A stretch of 64,000 nucleotides of DNA from the NCBI GenBank assembly GCA_012932295.1, contig JAAONU010000016.1, forward strand, positions 44,919,241 to 44,983,240, written 5' to 3'. Position numbers and translations under genes: made by a program. The notes under the pieces were generated by a model that made no database searches, was not told the DNA's origin, and saw only the letters and a program-made list of their open reading frames with translations. Source of the DNA: Cyclina sinensis (taxonomy: Eukaryota; Mollusca; Bivalvia; Venerida; Veneridae). Of the stretch, positions 23,001-37,200 are shown one piece after another; positions within the stretch are counted from its first letter, which is position 1; each line of letters begins with the position of its first letter.

Positions 23001-25297
23001 TCTTTGCTGCTTGTTTATGATTGGCTTCAAGCAGGCATTATCTTAAGATTACCTGAGCTTGTATCTTTACTGTCTGTTTATGATTGCCTTCCAGAAGGCA
23101 TCGTTTGGACATGTATCTTTACTCCCTGTTTATGACAGATCTACAGCAGGCATTGTTGTAAGATTGCTAGGACATGTATCTTTACTCCCTGTTTACGATT
23201 GTTTTTCAGGAGGGATTATTATAAGATTGCTTGTTCATGTATGTTTACTCCCTGTGTATTATTGTCTATCGGCAGTTATTATTATAAGATTGCTTGAACA
23301 TTTATCTTTACTCACTGTTTATGATTGTCTTCCAACAGGCATTATTATAAGAATCTATGGACTTTTATTTTCACTCTTTCTTTATTGTTGTCTTCCAGCA
23401 AGCATTATTATAAGATCGCCTGGACATGTACCTTTACTCACTGTTTATGATAGTCTATCACTTGGTGTTATTATAAGATTGCTTGGACATGTATTTTTAT
23501 TCTCACTTTATGATAGTATATCACCAGGTTTTTATATCATGTTGCCTGGACAGGTATATTGACTCACTGTTTATGATTGGCTTCCAGCAGGCATAATTAA
23601 CAGATTGCGTGGAGTTAAATCTTTACGCCCTGTTTATGGTTGTCTTCCAACAGGCATTATTATAAGATTGCCTGCACATATATCTTTACTCCCTGTATAT
23701 TATTCTCTTCCAACAGGCATTATCATAAGATTGCCTGGACATATATCTTTACTCCCTGTTTATTATTGTCTTCCAACAGGCATTATTATAAGATTGCCTG
23801 GACATGAATCTTTACTCTCTGTTTACAATTCGCTTCCAGCAGGCATTATTTTAAGATTGCTTAGGTATGTATCTTTACTCCCTGTTTATGATTGTCTTCC
23901 AGCACGCATTATTAAAAGATTACCTGTACATTTATCTTTACTCACTGTTTATGATTGTCTTCCAGCAGGGATTATTAAAAAATTGTTGGACATCTATCTT
24001 TACTCCTTGTTTATGATTGTCTTCCATCAGGCCATATTATAAAAATGCTTGGACATGTGTTTTTTCTCCCTGCTTATGATTGTCTTCCAACAGGCATTAT
24101 TATAATATTACCTGGACATGTATCTTTACTCCATGTTTATGGTAGTCTTCAAGCATGCAGTTTCATAAGATTACCTGGACATGTATCTTTACTCCCTGCT
24201 AATGATTGTCTTCCAGCAGGCATTATTAGAAGATTGCATGTACATAAATCTTTACTCCCAGTTGATGATTGTCTTCACTCTGCCATTATTATAAGATTGC
24301 GTGGACATGTATCTTTACTTCCTGCTTATGATTGTCTTCCAACAGGCATTATTATAAGATTGCCTGGACATGTATCTTACCCGCCTTTAAATAAAAGTCT
24401 TCCAACAGGCATTATTATAAGATTGCGTGGACACGTATCTTACCCGCCTTTAAATAAAAGTCTTCCAACAGGCATTATTATAAGATTGCCTAGACATGTA
24501 TGTTACCCCCATTTTAATCACTGTCTTCTAGCAGGCATTGTTATAAGATTGCTTGGACATGTATCTTTACTCCTTGTTGATGAAAGTCTTCCAGCAGGCA
24601 TTATTATAAGATCGCTTGGACATGCCTCTGTACTCCCTGTTTATGATTGTCTTCCAGCAGGCATTAGTAACAGATTGCCTGGACATGTATCTTTACTCCG
24701 TGTATGTGAAAGGCTTCCAGCAAACATTATTATAAGATTGCCTGCAGATCTGTCTTAACTCCCTGTTTTTATCGTGCGCAAAGCAGGTCTTATTATAATA
24801 TTACCTGGATATGTATCTTTACTCCCTGTTTAAAAAAGTCTTCCAGCATGTATCTTAATATGATTGCGTGGACATGTATCTTTACTCACTTTCGATGATG
24901 GTCTATCAGCAGGCATTATCATAAAATTACCTCACATGTATCTTTACTTCCTGTTTATGAAAGTATTCCAGCAGGCATTATTATAAGATAGCTGGAACAT
25001 TTTTCTATACACACTGTGTATGGTTGTCATCCAGCAGGCATTATTAGAAGATTGTGTGGACTTATAGCTTTACTCTATGTTTATGGTTGTCTTCCAGCAC
25101 GCATTTTTATAAAATTGCCTGGACATGTTTCTCTACTACCTATTAATGAAAGTCTTCCAGCAGGCATTATCTTAAGATTACCTGAACATGTATCTTTACT
25201 CCCTGTTTATGATAGTCTTCAAGCAGGCATTATTTTAAAATTGCCTGGACATGTATGTTTACTCCCTATTAATGATTGTCTTCCAGCAGGCATTATT
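20031..25297 (+). repeat. 63-bp minisatellite array, block 2 (left of transposon)
   Basis: About 80 units by length. The part from about 20.2 to 22.3 kb parallels 8.2-12 kb unit by unit (for example the rare AGATTGCAAATACATG and CTTACAAAAGGCTTTGC variants occur in both, in order). Long plus-frame ORFs such as 24,045-24,758 share the 21-residue period and are broken repeatedly. A dispersed TIR transposon splits the block at 25,297. Confidence 0.92.
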
Positions 25298-27686
25298 CAT
25301 TCATTCTTAGATAAAGCGCACAATTTCAAAAAACAAGGTGTGAAAAATCGATAGATAAGAAACCCTTGTTTTCCTCCTGATTTTATTTTGACAACATTTA
25401 AACAATATAAAACAACATTCAGTGAACCCAAACCGGCTTTACTTTAAAAGATGCAGCTGTTTAAAAATATACACCCAAAAGGGCGATAAGATACGTTATA
25501 TTTCCAATCCTACGAAATTTAAATTTAGATACTGTATACATGTATGTAAAGACTACGAGCTCTAAATCGTTACTTACTCAACAACACGTAAAATCCTTAA
25601 GTTCGAGTATCACCTTATTATTTTTGGTTTTCTGCAAGAAAATATTACAGCGAGTATACAAAAAAAAACAGTTTTTAAATTTTCATGCTCGTTCTTATTA
25701 TTATATCTTTATTAAAACTCATTCATTCTACCTGAAAAACGCACTAAATTCGACAGTTGTTTAAAAGCAATGAAGTGCTTCATTCATAAATAAGTTGGCC
25801 CATGAAATCTAAAGGACAGCGTCACTTTATTTAAACCGAAAAGTCATAACGTACCTTACTGGACACAACATCTGAAACTATTTAAATGTATTTTTCATTT
25901 TTATTATTCATATTTAAGTAAATATTTTTTTAAATTGAAAAACATATGAAACTTCAGAGTCAAGGAATTAAATGTTATCCTTTAAATATATATTTTTCTG
26001 ATATTTTAGTATATTAGTCCTATAACATTTGAATAACTTTAAAAGCTTAACCAAACATATCAGAGGGAAAAAAACGCTAATAAACGAAATCCATTTTTTA
26101 GGTAGACCACCGTTAAACAATGCACTTTTTTACAGTTTATGAGACAATTTATTGTCATAATTTAGTATAAAGGTATCGTAACGTACCTTATGCAGTTTTT
26201 CTGTTATCTGTAAATATCTACAGAAACTGCTTCTCAACAGTATAAAAACATAAAAAAATATTAAATAAAAAAAACTAAAATATCGAACTGTTACAGCGTG
26301 CTAACCACCAAAAGTACTTGTAATGGCTTACCACTTAATGATCTTACAGCGAAATGCTAAAGAAGAATAACTATGTGACTTTAACACTATATAAATACAC
26401 ACCATCTAATATTTTTCCATATAAAAACAAATTAACTGTTATTTAAACCGGTCTGCTGATGAGTACCTTACGCAAAATATTTACCGAGGAAAAGATTTAA
26501 TGCGTACAAAAGAAACAGACACAATCAATGATATTGTGTGATCTATGTAACGTTTCTTATCCTGTTTAAGCGAAAACAACTTGATATACAAAAGAAGACA
26601 TTTTCGACTGCAATAAATAACCTTTTAACTACATATAAAGCAAATAAAGTTATATAACTATTGAAACAATTAAAACTCTCAAAACACTGAAACATTTAAA
26701 ATAGTACTTAATTTTCCGCAAATATATCTGACTTGAGTTAAAGAAGTAATCAATTCCACAATTTGCTTTAGAGTCTATGCTTCGTAGCCTTAATACAGGT
26801 CTTCACTTTTAAGTCTAACAATCAAAATTGATTTGAGAGACAAGGCAATGAATGTTTTCGCGCGGCTTTTCTTTACATGGACTAGAATTTAAACACCTTC
26901 ATAAATCGATATAACGTTCCTTTCAAGAAACGTGCCTTTGTTAAATATTTCAAATGCTTTTTAGTTAAGTGAAATATTGAAGAAGAAGTGTGAATTTCGA
27001 AATATATGAAAAAAAGATTAATGAGTTTTCATTTATACCTGTATTTTTTAAAAGACTTCACAACAGTTTTTAGAATTTTCAAAAATTAGTATAACGTTTC
27101 TTATGAAGAAAAAATAAGAAACCCAGATGATGTAACTGAATGGCTTTTCTGGCAAAATTTAGTTTATCAATTGAGCTCAGTCTTTTTTTATTGTGTGAAG
27201 TGGTTATTTATTGAAAAGTTAACAGAGTTAACACTGTTTTTTGTAAACACTGATTATGCATTATGTTTTAGTTAAGGCAGTATAACGTATCTTATTCGGT
27301 CAGAAAGGACAAAGGAATGATATCAACTAAATTTTTTTCCAAAGTTGGAATTACAAAAAAAATGCTGCTGAACACAAATTCAAGCCTTCCCATTCACAAA
27401 AGACATTTTGTTACATACTCTGAATTCGTAGTTTTAAAAGAGTATGTCTCCAAACATACCTACTGTGCGTTGGGACAGAAAATTTTATCTCATTCTGTAT
27501 CATTCAGACTTCTGTCTGAACAGAATTTTTTTCAAACAGAGTTCAAGTTTTTTCTAAGTCTTTTACATACCTACCAACTGTTTGTTTTGGTATGTTCTTA
27601 AACGAGCTGTACGCATTTCTAAGTAGTAGAAGCACTTCGAAGGACAGTCAAAATTCGTAATTGTGCCCTTTATCTAAGAATGAATG
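25298..27686. mobile_element. 2.39-kb TIR DNA transposon with TATT target duplication
   Basis: The left end CATTCATTCTTAGATAAAG continues as CGCACAATT. The right end, reverse-complemented, is the same over 28 bp with one mismatch (C to G at position 20). It sits inside one 63-bp unit, and TATT is duplicated exactly (25,294-25,297 and 27,687-27,690); removing one copy restores GCATTATTATAAG. No transposase is recognisable. The longest ORF (27,317-27,601, 94 codons) has no known motif, so this copy is probably non-autonomous. The 14-bp motif ATAACGTWYCTTAT occurs at seven clear sites inside, the leftmost inverted. A 4-bp target site is unusual (Sola-type elements have one), so I leave the superfamily open. 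Confidence 0.88.
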
Positions 27687-29835
27687 TATTATAAGATTGC
27701 CCAGACATCTATTTTAAGTTCCGGTATTTCATAGTCGCCCAGCAAGCATTTTCATAGGATTGCCTGGACATGTTTCGTTTTCTCCCGGTATTTGATAGTC
27801 TTCCTGCAGGCGTTGTTATAAGTTGGCCTGGACATTAATCTTTACTCCCTGTTTATGATTCTCTTCCAGCAGGCATTATTATAAGATTTTTCGGACATGT
27901 GTCGTTACTATCTGTTTATGATTGCCTTAAAAAGGCATTGATTGGACACGATCTCTTCTCCCTGTTTACGATTGTCTTCCAGCAGGCATTTTTATAAGAT
28001 TTCTTGAACATATATCTTTACTCCCTGTTTATGATTGTCTTTAAGCAGGTATTATTATTAAATTGCCTGGACATTTATCTTTACTCCCTGTTTATGATGG
28101 GCTTCCACCAGGCTTTATTATAAGATTGCTTGGTCATGTCTCTTTACCCCCTGTTTACGATTGTTTTCCAGTAAGCATAATTATAAGATTGCTTGGAAAT
28201 GTATCTCTACTCCCTGTTTATGATAGTCTTCCAGCAGGCATTATTATAAGATGGCTTGGACATAAATGTTTACTCCCTGTTTATGATTGTCTTTCAGCAG
28301 GCATTTTCATAAGATTACCTGGACATGTATCTTTTTAGTCCCTGTTTATGATAATCTATCAGCATGCATTTTCATAAGATTACCTGGACATATATCTTTA
28401 CTCTCTGTTTATGATTGTCTTCCAGCAGGCATTATTATGATATTGTCTGGACATTTATCTTAACTCCCTGCTTATGATTGTCTTCCAGCAGACATTATTA
28501 TAATATTGCTTGGACTTTTATCTTTACTCCCTGCTTATTATTGTTCTCCAGCAGGCATTATTTTAATATTGCTTGGACATTTATTTTTACTCCCTGCTTA
28601 TAAATGCCTTCAAGCAGTTATTAGTATAAGATTGCCTGGACATGTATCTTAACTCCCTGTATTTGATAATCTTCCAGCAGGCGTAATTATAAGATTGCAT
28701 GAACATGTATACTTTCTCACTGTTCATGATAGTCTCTCAAGAGCCATTATTTAAGATTGCTTTGACAAGTATCTTAACTCACTGTATATGATAGTCTTCT
28801 AGCAGGCATTATCATAAGACTGCCTGGACATACATATTTACCCCCTGTTTATGATTGTCTTCCAGCAGGCATTATCATAAGAATGCCCAGACATCTATTT
28901 TTACTCCCGGTTTTTGATAGTCTCCCAGTAAACATTTTCAGAAGATTGCCTGGACATGTATCTCCCTGTTTATGATAGTCAATCAGCAGGCCTAACTATA
29001 AGATTGCCTGTACATGTACCTATACCCCCAGTTTATGAAAGTCTGTCACCAGCTGTTATTGAAAGATTGCTTGGACATGTGTTTTTACTCCCTGTTTTGT
29101 TATACTTCCTGCAGGCATTATTAAAAGATTGACTGTACATGTATCTTTATTCCCTGTTTATGATTGTCTTCCAGCACGCATTATTATAAGATTGCCTAGA
29201 CATATATATTTACTCCCTGTTTATGATGGTTTTCTAGCAGGCATTATTATAAGATTGCCTGGACATGTATCCTTACTCCCTCTTTATGATTGTCTTCCAG
29301 CAGGCATTATTACAAGAGTGCCTAGATATGTATCATTACTGCCTGTTTATGATTGTCTTCCACCAGGCATTATTATAAGATTGCTTGAACATGCATATTT
29401 ACTCCCTGTTTTTGATAGTCTTCCAGCAAGCATTATCAAAAGATTGCCAGGATATGTGTCTCTACTCCCTGTTTATGATAGTCTATCAGCAGGCATTATC
29501 ATAAGATTACCTGGACATGTATCTTTACTCCTGTTTATGGTCGTTTTCAGCTGGTATTATGATAAAATTGCCTGGACATGTATCTGTACTCCGTGTTTAT
29601 GAAAGTCTTCCAGTAACCATTATTATAAGATTGCCTGGACATGTATCTTTACTCCCTGTTTATGATAGTCTTCAAGCAAACATTATTTTAAGATTGCCAG
29701 GACATGTATCTTTACTCACTTTTGATGAAAGTCTATCAGCAAGCATTATCATAAGATTGCCTGGACATGTATCTTTACTCCCTGTTTATGATTGTCTTCC
29801 AGCAGGCATTATTATAAAATTGCCTGGACACGAAC
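27687..29835 (+). repeat. 63-bp minisatellite array, block 2 (right of transposon)
   Basis: Direct continuation of block 2. The unit split by the transposon resumes with TATTATAAGATTGCCC. About 34 units by length. The array ends near 29,835 in TTGCCTGGACACG, where LINE sequence begins in the middle of a unit. Confidence 0.9.
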
Positions 29836-30375
29836 AGGACATGTGTGTGCCTTTAGGCTGCATCCCCATGAGTCATACTAATAAATTGTTTTCTGTCAAG
29901 CCTGTTCTAGGAGAATGGTCATTATCTTCTAGATCATCTCGTAGAGAGGAAGTTGTCCTTTGTCGTCTGCGCATTGGACATTCTTACCTTACTCATTCTC
30001 ATCTTTTGAAGGGGGAACAGGCCCTAGAATGTATTGCTTGTTTTGCAGACTTTACCATCAATCACATTTTTATTGACTGTGTTGACTTTGCCCCGAGCTG
30101 AAGCAAATATTTCAATGTACAAAGTATGAATGAATTGTTTGATTCTGTTCGGCCAGAGTTGATATTTAAATTTTTAAAAGACATAAGTATTTTTAACAAA
30201 ATATAATTATTTTATTTATATAAAATTTGAGTTTTTTCCTAACTTTACAACATTTAATCTTTTAAATAAACTATATTAACTTCTAATTAGTGATTATTTA
30301 TTCTGTTTTTATCGTGCCCAAAGTGACCTCAGTTGTCGACGGGCCATAAAACTCCATCCATTCATTCATTCATTC
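29836..30375 (+). mobile_element. LINE 3'-end fragment: C-terminal tail, 3' UTR and ATTC tail
   Basis: The plus-strand frame after the array contains RREEVVLCRLRIGHSYLTHS and LLKGEQALECIAC, followed by the NHIFIDCVDF motif. This pattern of R-R...RLRIGH..LTH...L....C..C...H....C is the end of the ORF2 protein of Jockey/I-type non-LTR retrotransposons. The frame ends at 30,101. The rest is AT-rich 3' UTR ending in ACTCCATCCATTCATTC and a short (ATTC)n run at about 30,355-30,375, the usual 3' tail form. It is a 5'-truncated copy inserted in the minisatellite. Confidence 0.8.
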
Positions 30376-31238
30376 AAGGCTGCATCCTCTCTGTTACTCT
30401 TTTTAGTGTTAAAATCAACAACATTATCAAAGCTGTTAACCCTGGTATTGAGTGTTTTCTTTATGTTGACGACTTTTGTATCTGTTACAGATCAAAACAC
30501 ATGCATACCATTGAAAGACAATTACAACAAGTTTTAAATAATTTACACAAATGGTCAAATGAAAATGGTTTTAAATTTTCAAAAACTAAAACAAAATGTA
30601 TGCATTTTTGTAAACTTCGCAAACTACACCTCGAACCTGATTTAACCCTTGAATTTAAATTTCTTGGTCTTTTATTTGACTCCAAATTATCTTTTATCCC
30701 TCATATAAAGTGTCTTTAAGATAAATGTCAACAAGCTCTTAATCTGTTAAGAGTGATTTCCAGTATGGATTGGGGAGCAAACTGTAAAGTTCTTTTGAGA
30801 CTTTACAGATCTCTTATAAGATCTAAACTTGACTATGGATGTATAGTTTCTGGTTCAGCAAGAAAATCTTACATCGAAAAATTAGACACTATTCATCATC
30901 AGGGTCTTAGACTAGCACTTGGTGCTTTTAGAACTTTTCCAGTTGCTAGCTTATATGCTGAAGCAAATGAACCCTCTTTATATTTGAGAAGACAAAAACT
31001 TGGCCTGCAGTATTTTCTTAAACTCAAATCAAACCCAAATAATCCAACTTACAAAACTGTTTTCAGTCCTATGTACAAAGATCTTTTTCAAAAAAGTGAA
31101 AAAACTATTCCTCCATTTAGCTTACTAAACAGTCCATACCTTGAATGCCTAGACATAGACTTGGATGACATAGCAATTAATAAAGTACCAAGAATTCCAC
31201 CATGGACTTGGAAATCTCCTCAATGCATTCATTCATTC
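30376..31238 (+). pseudogene. LINE reverse-transcriptase fragment (Jockey-like), broken
   Basis: The first frame (to 30,719) has QGCILSVTLFSVKINNI-type sequence, the catalytic YVDDFCICYRS motif, a NENGFKFSKTKT block and EFKFLGLLFDSKLSF. A TAA at 30,717-30,719 breaks it; the second frame (30,753-31,259) has LLRLYRSLIRSKLDYGC and HHQGLRLALGAFRTFPV, the connection domain of the same protein family. The RT piece lies downstream of its own C-terminal piece (29,836-30,375), so the order is wrong for one intact element. It stops at about 31,228 before another CATTCATTCATTC and returns to minisatellite. It cannot encode an active enzyme. Confidence 0.85.
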
Positions 31239-34200
31239 TTTAAGCAGGTATTATCATAAGATTGCTATGTACCTTTACTCCCTGTTTTTGATTGTTTTTC
31301 AGCAAACATTATTATAAGATTACCTAGGCATATATCTTCACTCTCTTTTTATGATAGTCTTCCCGGAAGCATTATCGTAAGATTGCCTGGACATGTTTCT
31401 TTACTCCCTGTTTCTGACAGTCAATCAGCAGGCATTATCATCAGATTACCTGGACATCTATTTTTTCTCCTGTTTATGATTGTTTTCCAACAGACATTGT
31501 GATAAAATTCCCTGGACATGTATCTTTACTCCCTGTTTCTGATACTTTTCCAGCATGCATTTTCATAAGATTGCCTTGACATGTATCTTTACTCCCTCTT
31601 TACGAATGTCTTCCAGCAGTCATTTTCATAAGTTTTCCTGGACATGTATCTTTACTCCCTGTTTATGATTGTCTTCCAGCAGACGTTATTATAAGATTTC
31701 CTGGACATGTATCTTTACTCCCTTTTTATGATAGTCTTCACGCAAGCATTATTGTAAGATTGCCTGGACATGTATCTTTTCTCCCTGTTTATGATAGTCT
31801 ATCAGCAAGCATTATCATAAGATTACCTGGACATGTATTTTTACTTCTGTTTATGATAGTTTTCTAACAGGCATTATGATAAAATTGCCTGGACAAGTAT
31901 CTTCACTCCCTGTTTATGATACTTTTCCAGCATGCATTTTCATAAGATTGCCTGGACATGTATCTTTACTTATGATTGCCTTCCAGAAGGCAATGCTCGA
32001 ACATGTATCTTTACTCCCTGTTTATCATAGTCTTACAGCAGGCATTGTTATAAGATTGCTTGGACATGTATATTAACTTCCTGTTTACGATTGTCTTTCA
32101 GCAGGCATTATTATAAAATTGCTTGGACATGTATCTTTAATCCCTGTTTATGATAGTCTTCCAGCAGGCATTATTATAAGATTGCCTGGACATGTATCTT
32201 TACTCTTTGTTTATTATTGTCTTCCAGCAGTTATTATTATAAGATTCTTTGAACATTTATCTTTACTCACTGTTTATGACTGTCTTCCAACAGGCATTAT
32301 TATAAGAGTCTGTGGACTTATATTTGTTTATTGTTGTTTTCAAACAGGCATTATTATAAGATTGACTGGACATGTACCTTTACTCACTGTTTATGATAGT
32401 CTATCTACAGGTTTTAATATCATATTGCCTGGACATGTATCTTTACTTCCTGTTTATGATTGGCTTCCACCAGGCATAATTAACAGATTGCGTGGAGTTA
32501 TATCTTTACTCCCTGTTTATGGTTGTCTTCCAACAGGCATTATTATAAGATCGCCTGCAGATATATCTTTACTCCCTGTGTATTATTGTCTTCCAGCAGG
32601 CATTATCATAAGATTGCCCGGACATGTATCTTTGCTTCCTGTTTATGATTAATTTCCAGAAGGCATTATTATAAGATTACATGAGCTTGTTATTTTACCG
32701 TCTGTTTATGATTGCCTTTCAGAAGGCATTTCTTGTACATGTATATTTACTCCCTGTTTATGATAGTCTTTCAGCAGGCATTATTATAAGATTGCCTGGA
32801 CATGAATCTTTACTCACTGTTTATGATTGGCTTCCAGCAGGCATTATTATAAGATTGCCTGGACATGAATCTTTACTCACTGTTTATGATTGTCTTCCAG
32901 CAGGCATTATTATAAGATTGCCTGGACATGAATCTTTACTCACTGTTTATGATTGGCTTCCAGCAGGCATTTCTTGTACATGTATATTTACTCCCTGTTT
33001 ATGATAGTCTTTCAGCAGGCATTCTTATAAGATTTCTTGGACATGTATCTTTACTCCCTGTTTACGATTGTCTTTCAGCAGGCATTATGATAAGATTGCT
33101 TGGAAATGTATCTTTACTCCCTGTTTATGATAGTCTTCAAGCAGGCATTATTATAAGATTGCCTTGACATGTATCTTTACTCCGTGTTTATTATTGTCTT
33201 CCAGCAGTTATTATTATAAGATTCTTTGAACATTTATCTTTACTCCCTGTTTATGACTGTCTTCCAACAGTCATTATTATAAGAGTCTGTGGACTTATAT
33301 TTTTACTCTCTGTTTATTGTTGTCTTCCAGCAGGCATTATTATAATATTGCCTGGACATGTACCTTTACTCACTGTTAATGATAGTCTATCATTTGGTGT
33401 TATTATATGATTGCTTGGACATGTTTCTTTACTCCCTGTTTATGATAGTCTATTACCAGGTTTAATATGATATTGCCTGGACATGACATGTATATTTACT
33501 CCCTGTTTATGGTTGTCTTCCAACAGGCATTTTTATAAGATTGCCTTCGCATGTTTCTTTACTCCCTGTATATTATTGTCTTCCAGCAGGCATTAATATA
33601 AGATTGCCTGGACATGTATCTTTACTCCCTGTTTATGATTGTCTTCCAGCAGACGTTATTATAAGATTTCCTGGACATGTATCTTTACTCCCTTTTTATG
33701 ATAGTCTTCACGCAAGCATTATTGTAAGATTGCCTGGACATGTATCTTTTCTCCCTGTTTATGATAGTCTATCAGCAAGCATTATCATAAGATTACCTGG
33801 ACATGTATTTTTACTTCTGTTTATGATCGTTTTCTAACAGGCATTATGATAAAATTGCCTGGACAAGTATCTTCACTCCCTGTTTATGATACTTTTCCAG
33901 CATGCATTTTCATAAGATTGCCTGGACATGTATCTTTACTCCCTGTTGATGATTGTCTTCCAGCAGACGTTATTATAAGATTTCCTGGACATGTATCTTT
34001 ACTCCCTTTTTATGATAGTCTTCACGTAAGCATTATTGTAAGATTGCCTGGACATGTATCTTTATTCCCTGTTTATGATAGTTTGTCAGCAGGCATTATT
34101 ATAAGATTGCCTGGTCAAATCTTTACTTCCTGCTTTATTGTCTTACAGCAGACATTATTATCAGATTGCCTGGACATGTATCTTGGCTCCCTTTTTATGA

Positions 34201-37200
34201 GTGGCTTTCAGAAGGCATTATTAAAAGATTTCCGAAGCTTGTATCTTTACTCCCTGCTTATGATTGCCTTCCAGAAGGCATTGCTCGAACATGTATCTTT
34301 ACTCCCTGTTTATCATAGTCTTACAACAGGCATTGTTATAAGATTGCTTGGACATGTATATTAACTTCCTGTTTACGATTGTCTTTCAGCAGGCATTATT
34401 ATAAAATTGCTTGGACATGTATCTTTAATCCCTGTTTATGATAGTCTTCCAGCAGGCATTATTATAAGATTGCCTGGACATGTATCTTTACTCTTTGTTT
34501 ATTATTGTCTTCCAGCAGTTATTATTATAAGATTCTTTGAACATTTATCTTTACTCACTGTTTATCATTGTCTTCCAACAGTCATTATTATAAGCGTCTG
34601 TGGACTTATATTTTTACTCTTTGTTTATTGTTGTTTTCAAGCAGGCATTATTATAAGATTGACTGGACATGTACCTTTACTCACTGTTTATGATAGTCTA
34701 TCTACAGGTTTTAATATCATATTGCCTGGACATGTATCTTTACTTCCTGTTTATGATTGGCTTCCACCAGGCATAATTAACAGATTGCGTGGAGTTATAT
34801 CTTTACTCCCTGTTTATGGTTGTCTTCCAACAGGCATTATTATAAGATCGCCTGCAGATATATCTTTACTCCCTGTGTATTATTGTCTTCCAGCAGGCAT
34901 TATCATAAGATTGCCCGGACATGTATCTTTGCTTCCTGTTTATGATTAATTTCCAGAAGGCATTATTATAAGATTACATGAGCTTGTTATTTTACCGTCT
35001 GTTTATGATTGTCTTCCAGAAGGCATTTCTTGTACATGTATATTTACTCCCTGTTTATGATAGTCTTTCAGCAGGCATTATGATAAGATTGCTTGGAAAT
35101 GTATCTTTACTCCCTGTTTATGATTGTCTTCCAGCAGGCATTATTATAAGATTGCCTGGACATGAATCTTTACTCACTGTTTATGATTGTCTTCCAGCAG
35201 GCATTATTATAAGATTGCCTGGACATGAATCTTTACTCACTGTTTATGATTGGCTTCCAGCAGGCATTTCTTGTACATGTATATTTACTCCCTGTTTATG
35301 ATAGTCTTTCAGCAGGCATTCTTATAAGATTTCTTGGACATGTATCTTTACTCCCTGTTTACGATTGTCTTTCAGCAGGCATTATGATAAGATTGCTTGG
35401 AAATGTATCTTTACTCCCTGTTTATGATAGTCTTCAAGCAGGCATTATTATAAGATTGCCTGGACATGTATCTTTACTCCGTGTTTATTATTGTCTTCCA
35501 GCAGTTATTATTATAAGATTCTTTGAACATTTTTCTTTACTCCCTGTTTATGACTGTCTTCCATCAGTCATTATTATAAGAGTCTGTGGACTTATATTTT
35601 TACTCTCTGTTTATTGTTGTCTTCCAGCAGGCATTATTATAAGATTGCCTGGACATGTACCTTTACTAACTGTTAATGATAGTCTATCATTTGGTGTTAT
35701 TATATGATTGCTTGGACATGTTTCTTTACTCCCTGTTGATGATAGTCTATTACCAGGTTTAATATGATATTGCCTGGACATGACATGTATTTTTACTCCC
35801 TGTTTATGGTTGTCTTCCAACAGGCATTTTTATAAGATTGCCTTCGCATGTTTCTTTACTCCCTGTATATTATTGTCTTCCAGCAGGCATTAATATAAGA
35901 TTGCCTGGACATGTATCTTAACTCCCTGTTTATGATTGTCTTCCAGCAGGCATTATTATAAGATTGCCTGGACATATATCTTTACTCCCTGTTTATGATT
36001 GTCTTCTAGCAGGCATTATTATAAGATTGCCTGGACATGAATCTTTACTCACTGTTTATGATTGTCTTCCAGCAGGCATTATTATAAGATTGCCTGGACA
36101 TGAATCTTTACTCACTGTTTATGATTGGCTTCCAGCAGGCATTATTTTAAAATTGCTTGGACATGTATATTTACTCCCTGTGTATGATTTTATTCCAGCA
36201 CACATTATTATAAGGTTGCCTGTACATATATATTTACTCCCTGTTTATGATTGTTTTCTAGCAGGCATTATTATAAGATTGCCTGGGCATGTATCATTAC
36301 TCCCTCTTTATGATAGTCTTCAAGCAAGCATTATTATAAGATTGCCTGGACTTGTATCTTTACTCACTTTTGATGATAGTCTTCCAGCAGTTATTATTAT
36401 AAGATTCTTTGAACATTTATTTTTACTCACTGTTTATGACTGTCATCCAACAGGCATTATTATAAGAGTCTGTGGACTTATATTTTTACTCTCTGTTTAT
36501 TGTTGTCTTCCAGCTGGCATTATTATAAGATTGCCTGGTCATGTACCTTTACTCACTGTTAATAATAGTCTATCACTTGGTGTTATTATATGATTGCTTG
36601 GACATGTTTCTTTACTCCCTGTTAATGATAGTCTATTACCAGGTTTAATATGATATTGCCTGGACATGACATGTAACTTTACTCCCTGTTTATGGTTGTC
36701 TTCCAACATGCATTTTTATAAGATTGCCTTCTCATATATCTTTACTCCCTGTATATTAATGTCTTCTAGCAGGCATTATTATAAGATTGCCTGGACATAT
36801 ATCTTTACTCCCTGTTTATGATTGTCTTCCAGCAGGCATTAATATAAGATTGCCTGGACATATATCTTTACTCCCTGTTTATGATTGTCTTCCAGCAGGC
36901 ATTATTATAAGATTGCCTGGACATGAATCTTTACTCACTGTTTATGATTGTCTTCCAGCAGGCATTATTATAAGATTGCCTGGACATGAATCTTTACTCA
37001 CTGTTTATGATTGGCTTCCAGCAGGCATTTTTTTAAGATTGCTTGGACATGTATATTTACTCCCTGTGTATGATTGTATTCCAGCACACATTATTATAAG
37101 ATTGCCTGTACATATATATTTACTCCCTGTTTATGATTGTTTTCTAGCAGGCATTATTATAAGATTGCCTGGACATGTATCCTTACTCCCTCTTTATGAT

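Noticed and set aside
25540..27601. Transposase gene in the TIR element
   Set aside because: ORFs of 74 and 94 codons show no transposase motif, no catalytic acidic pattern and no splice context linking them.
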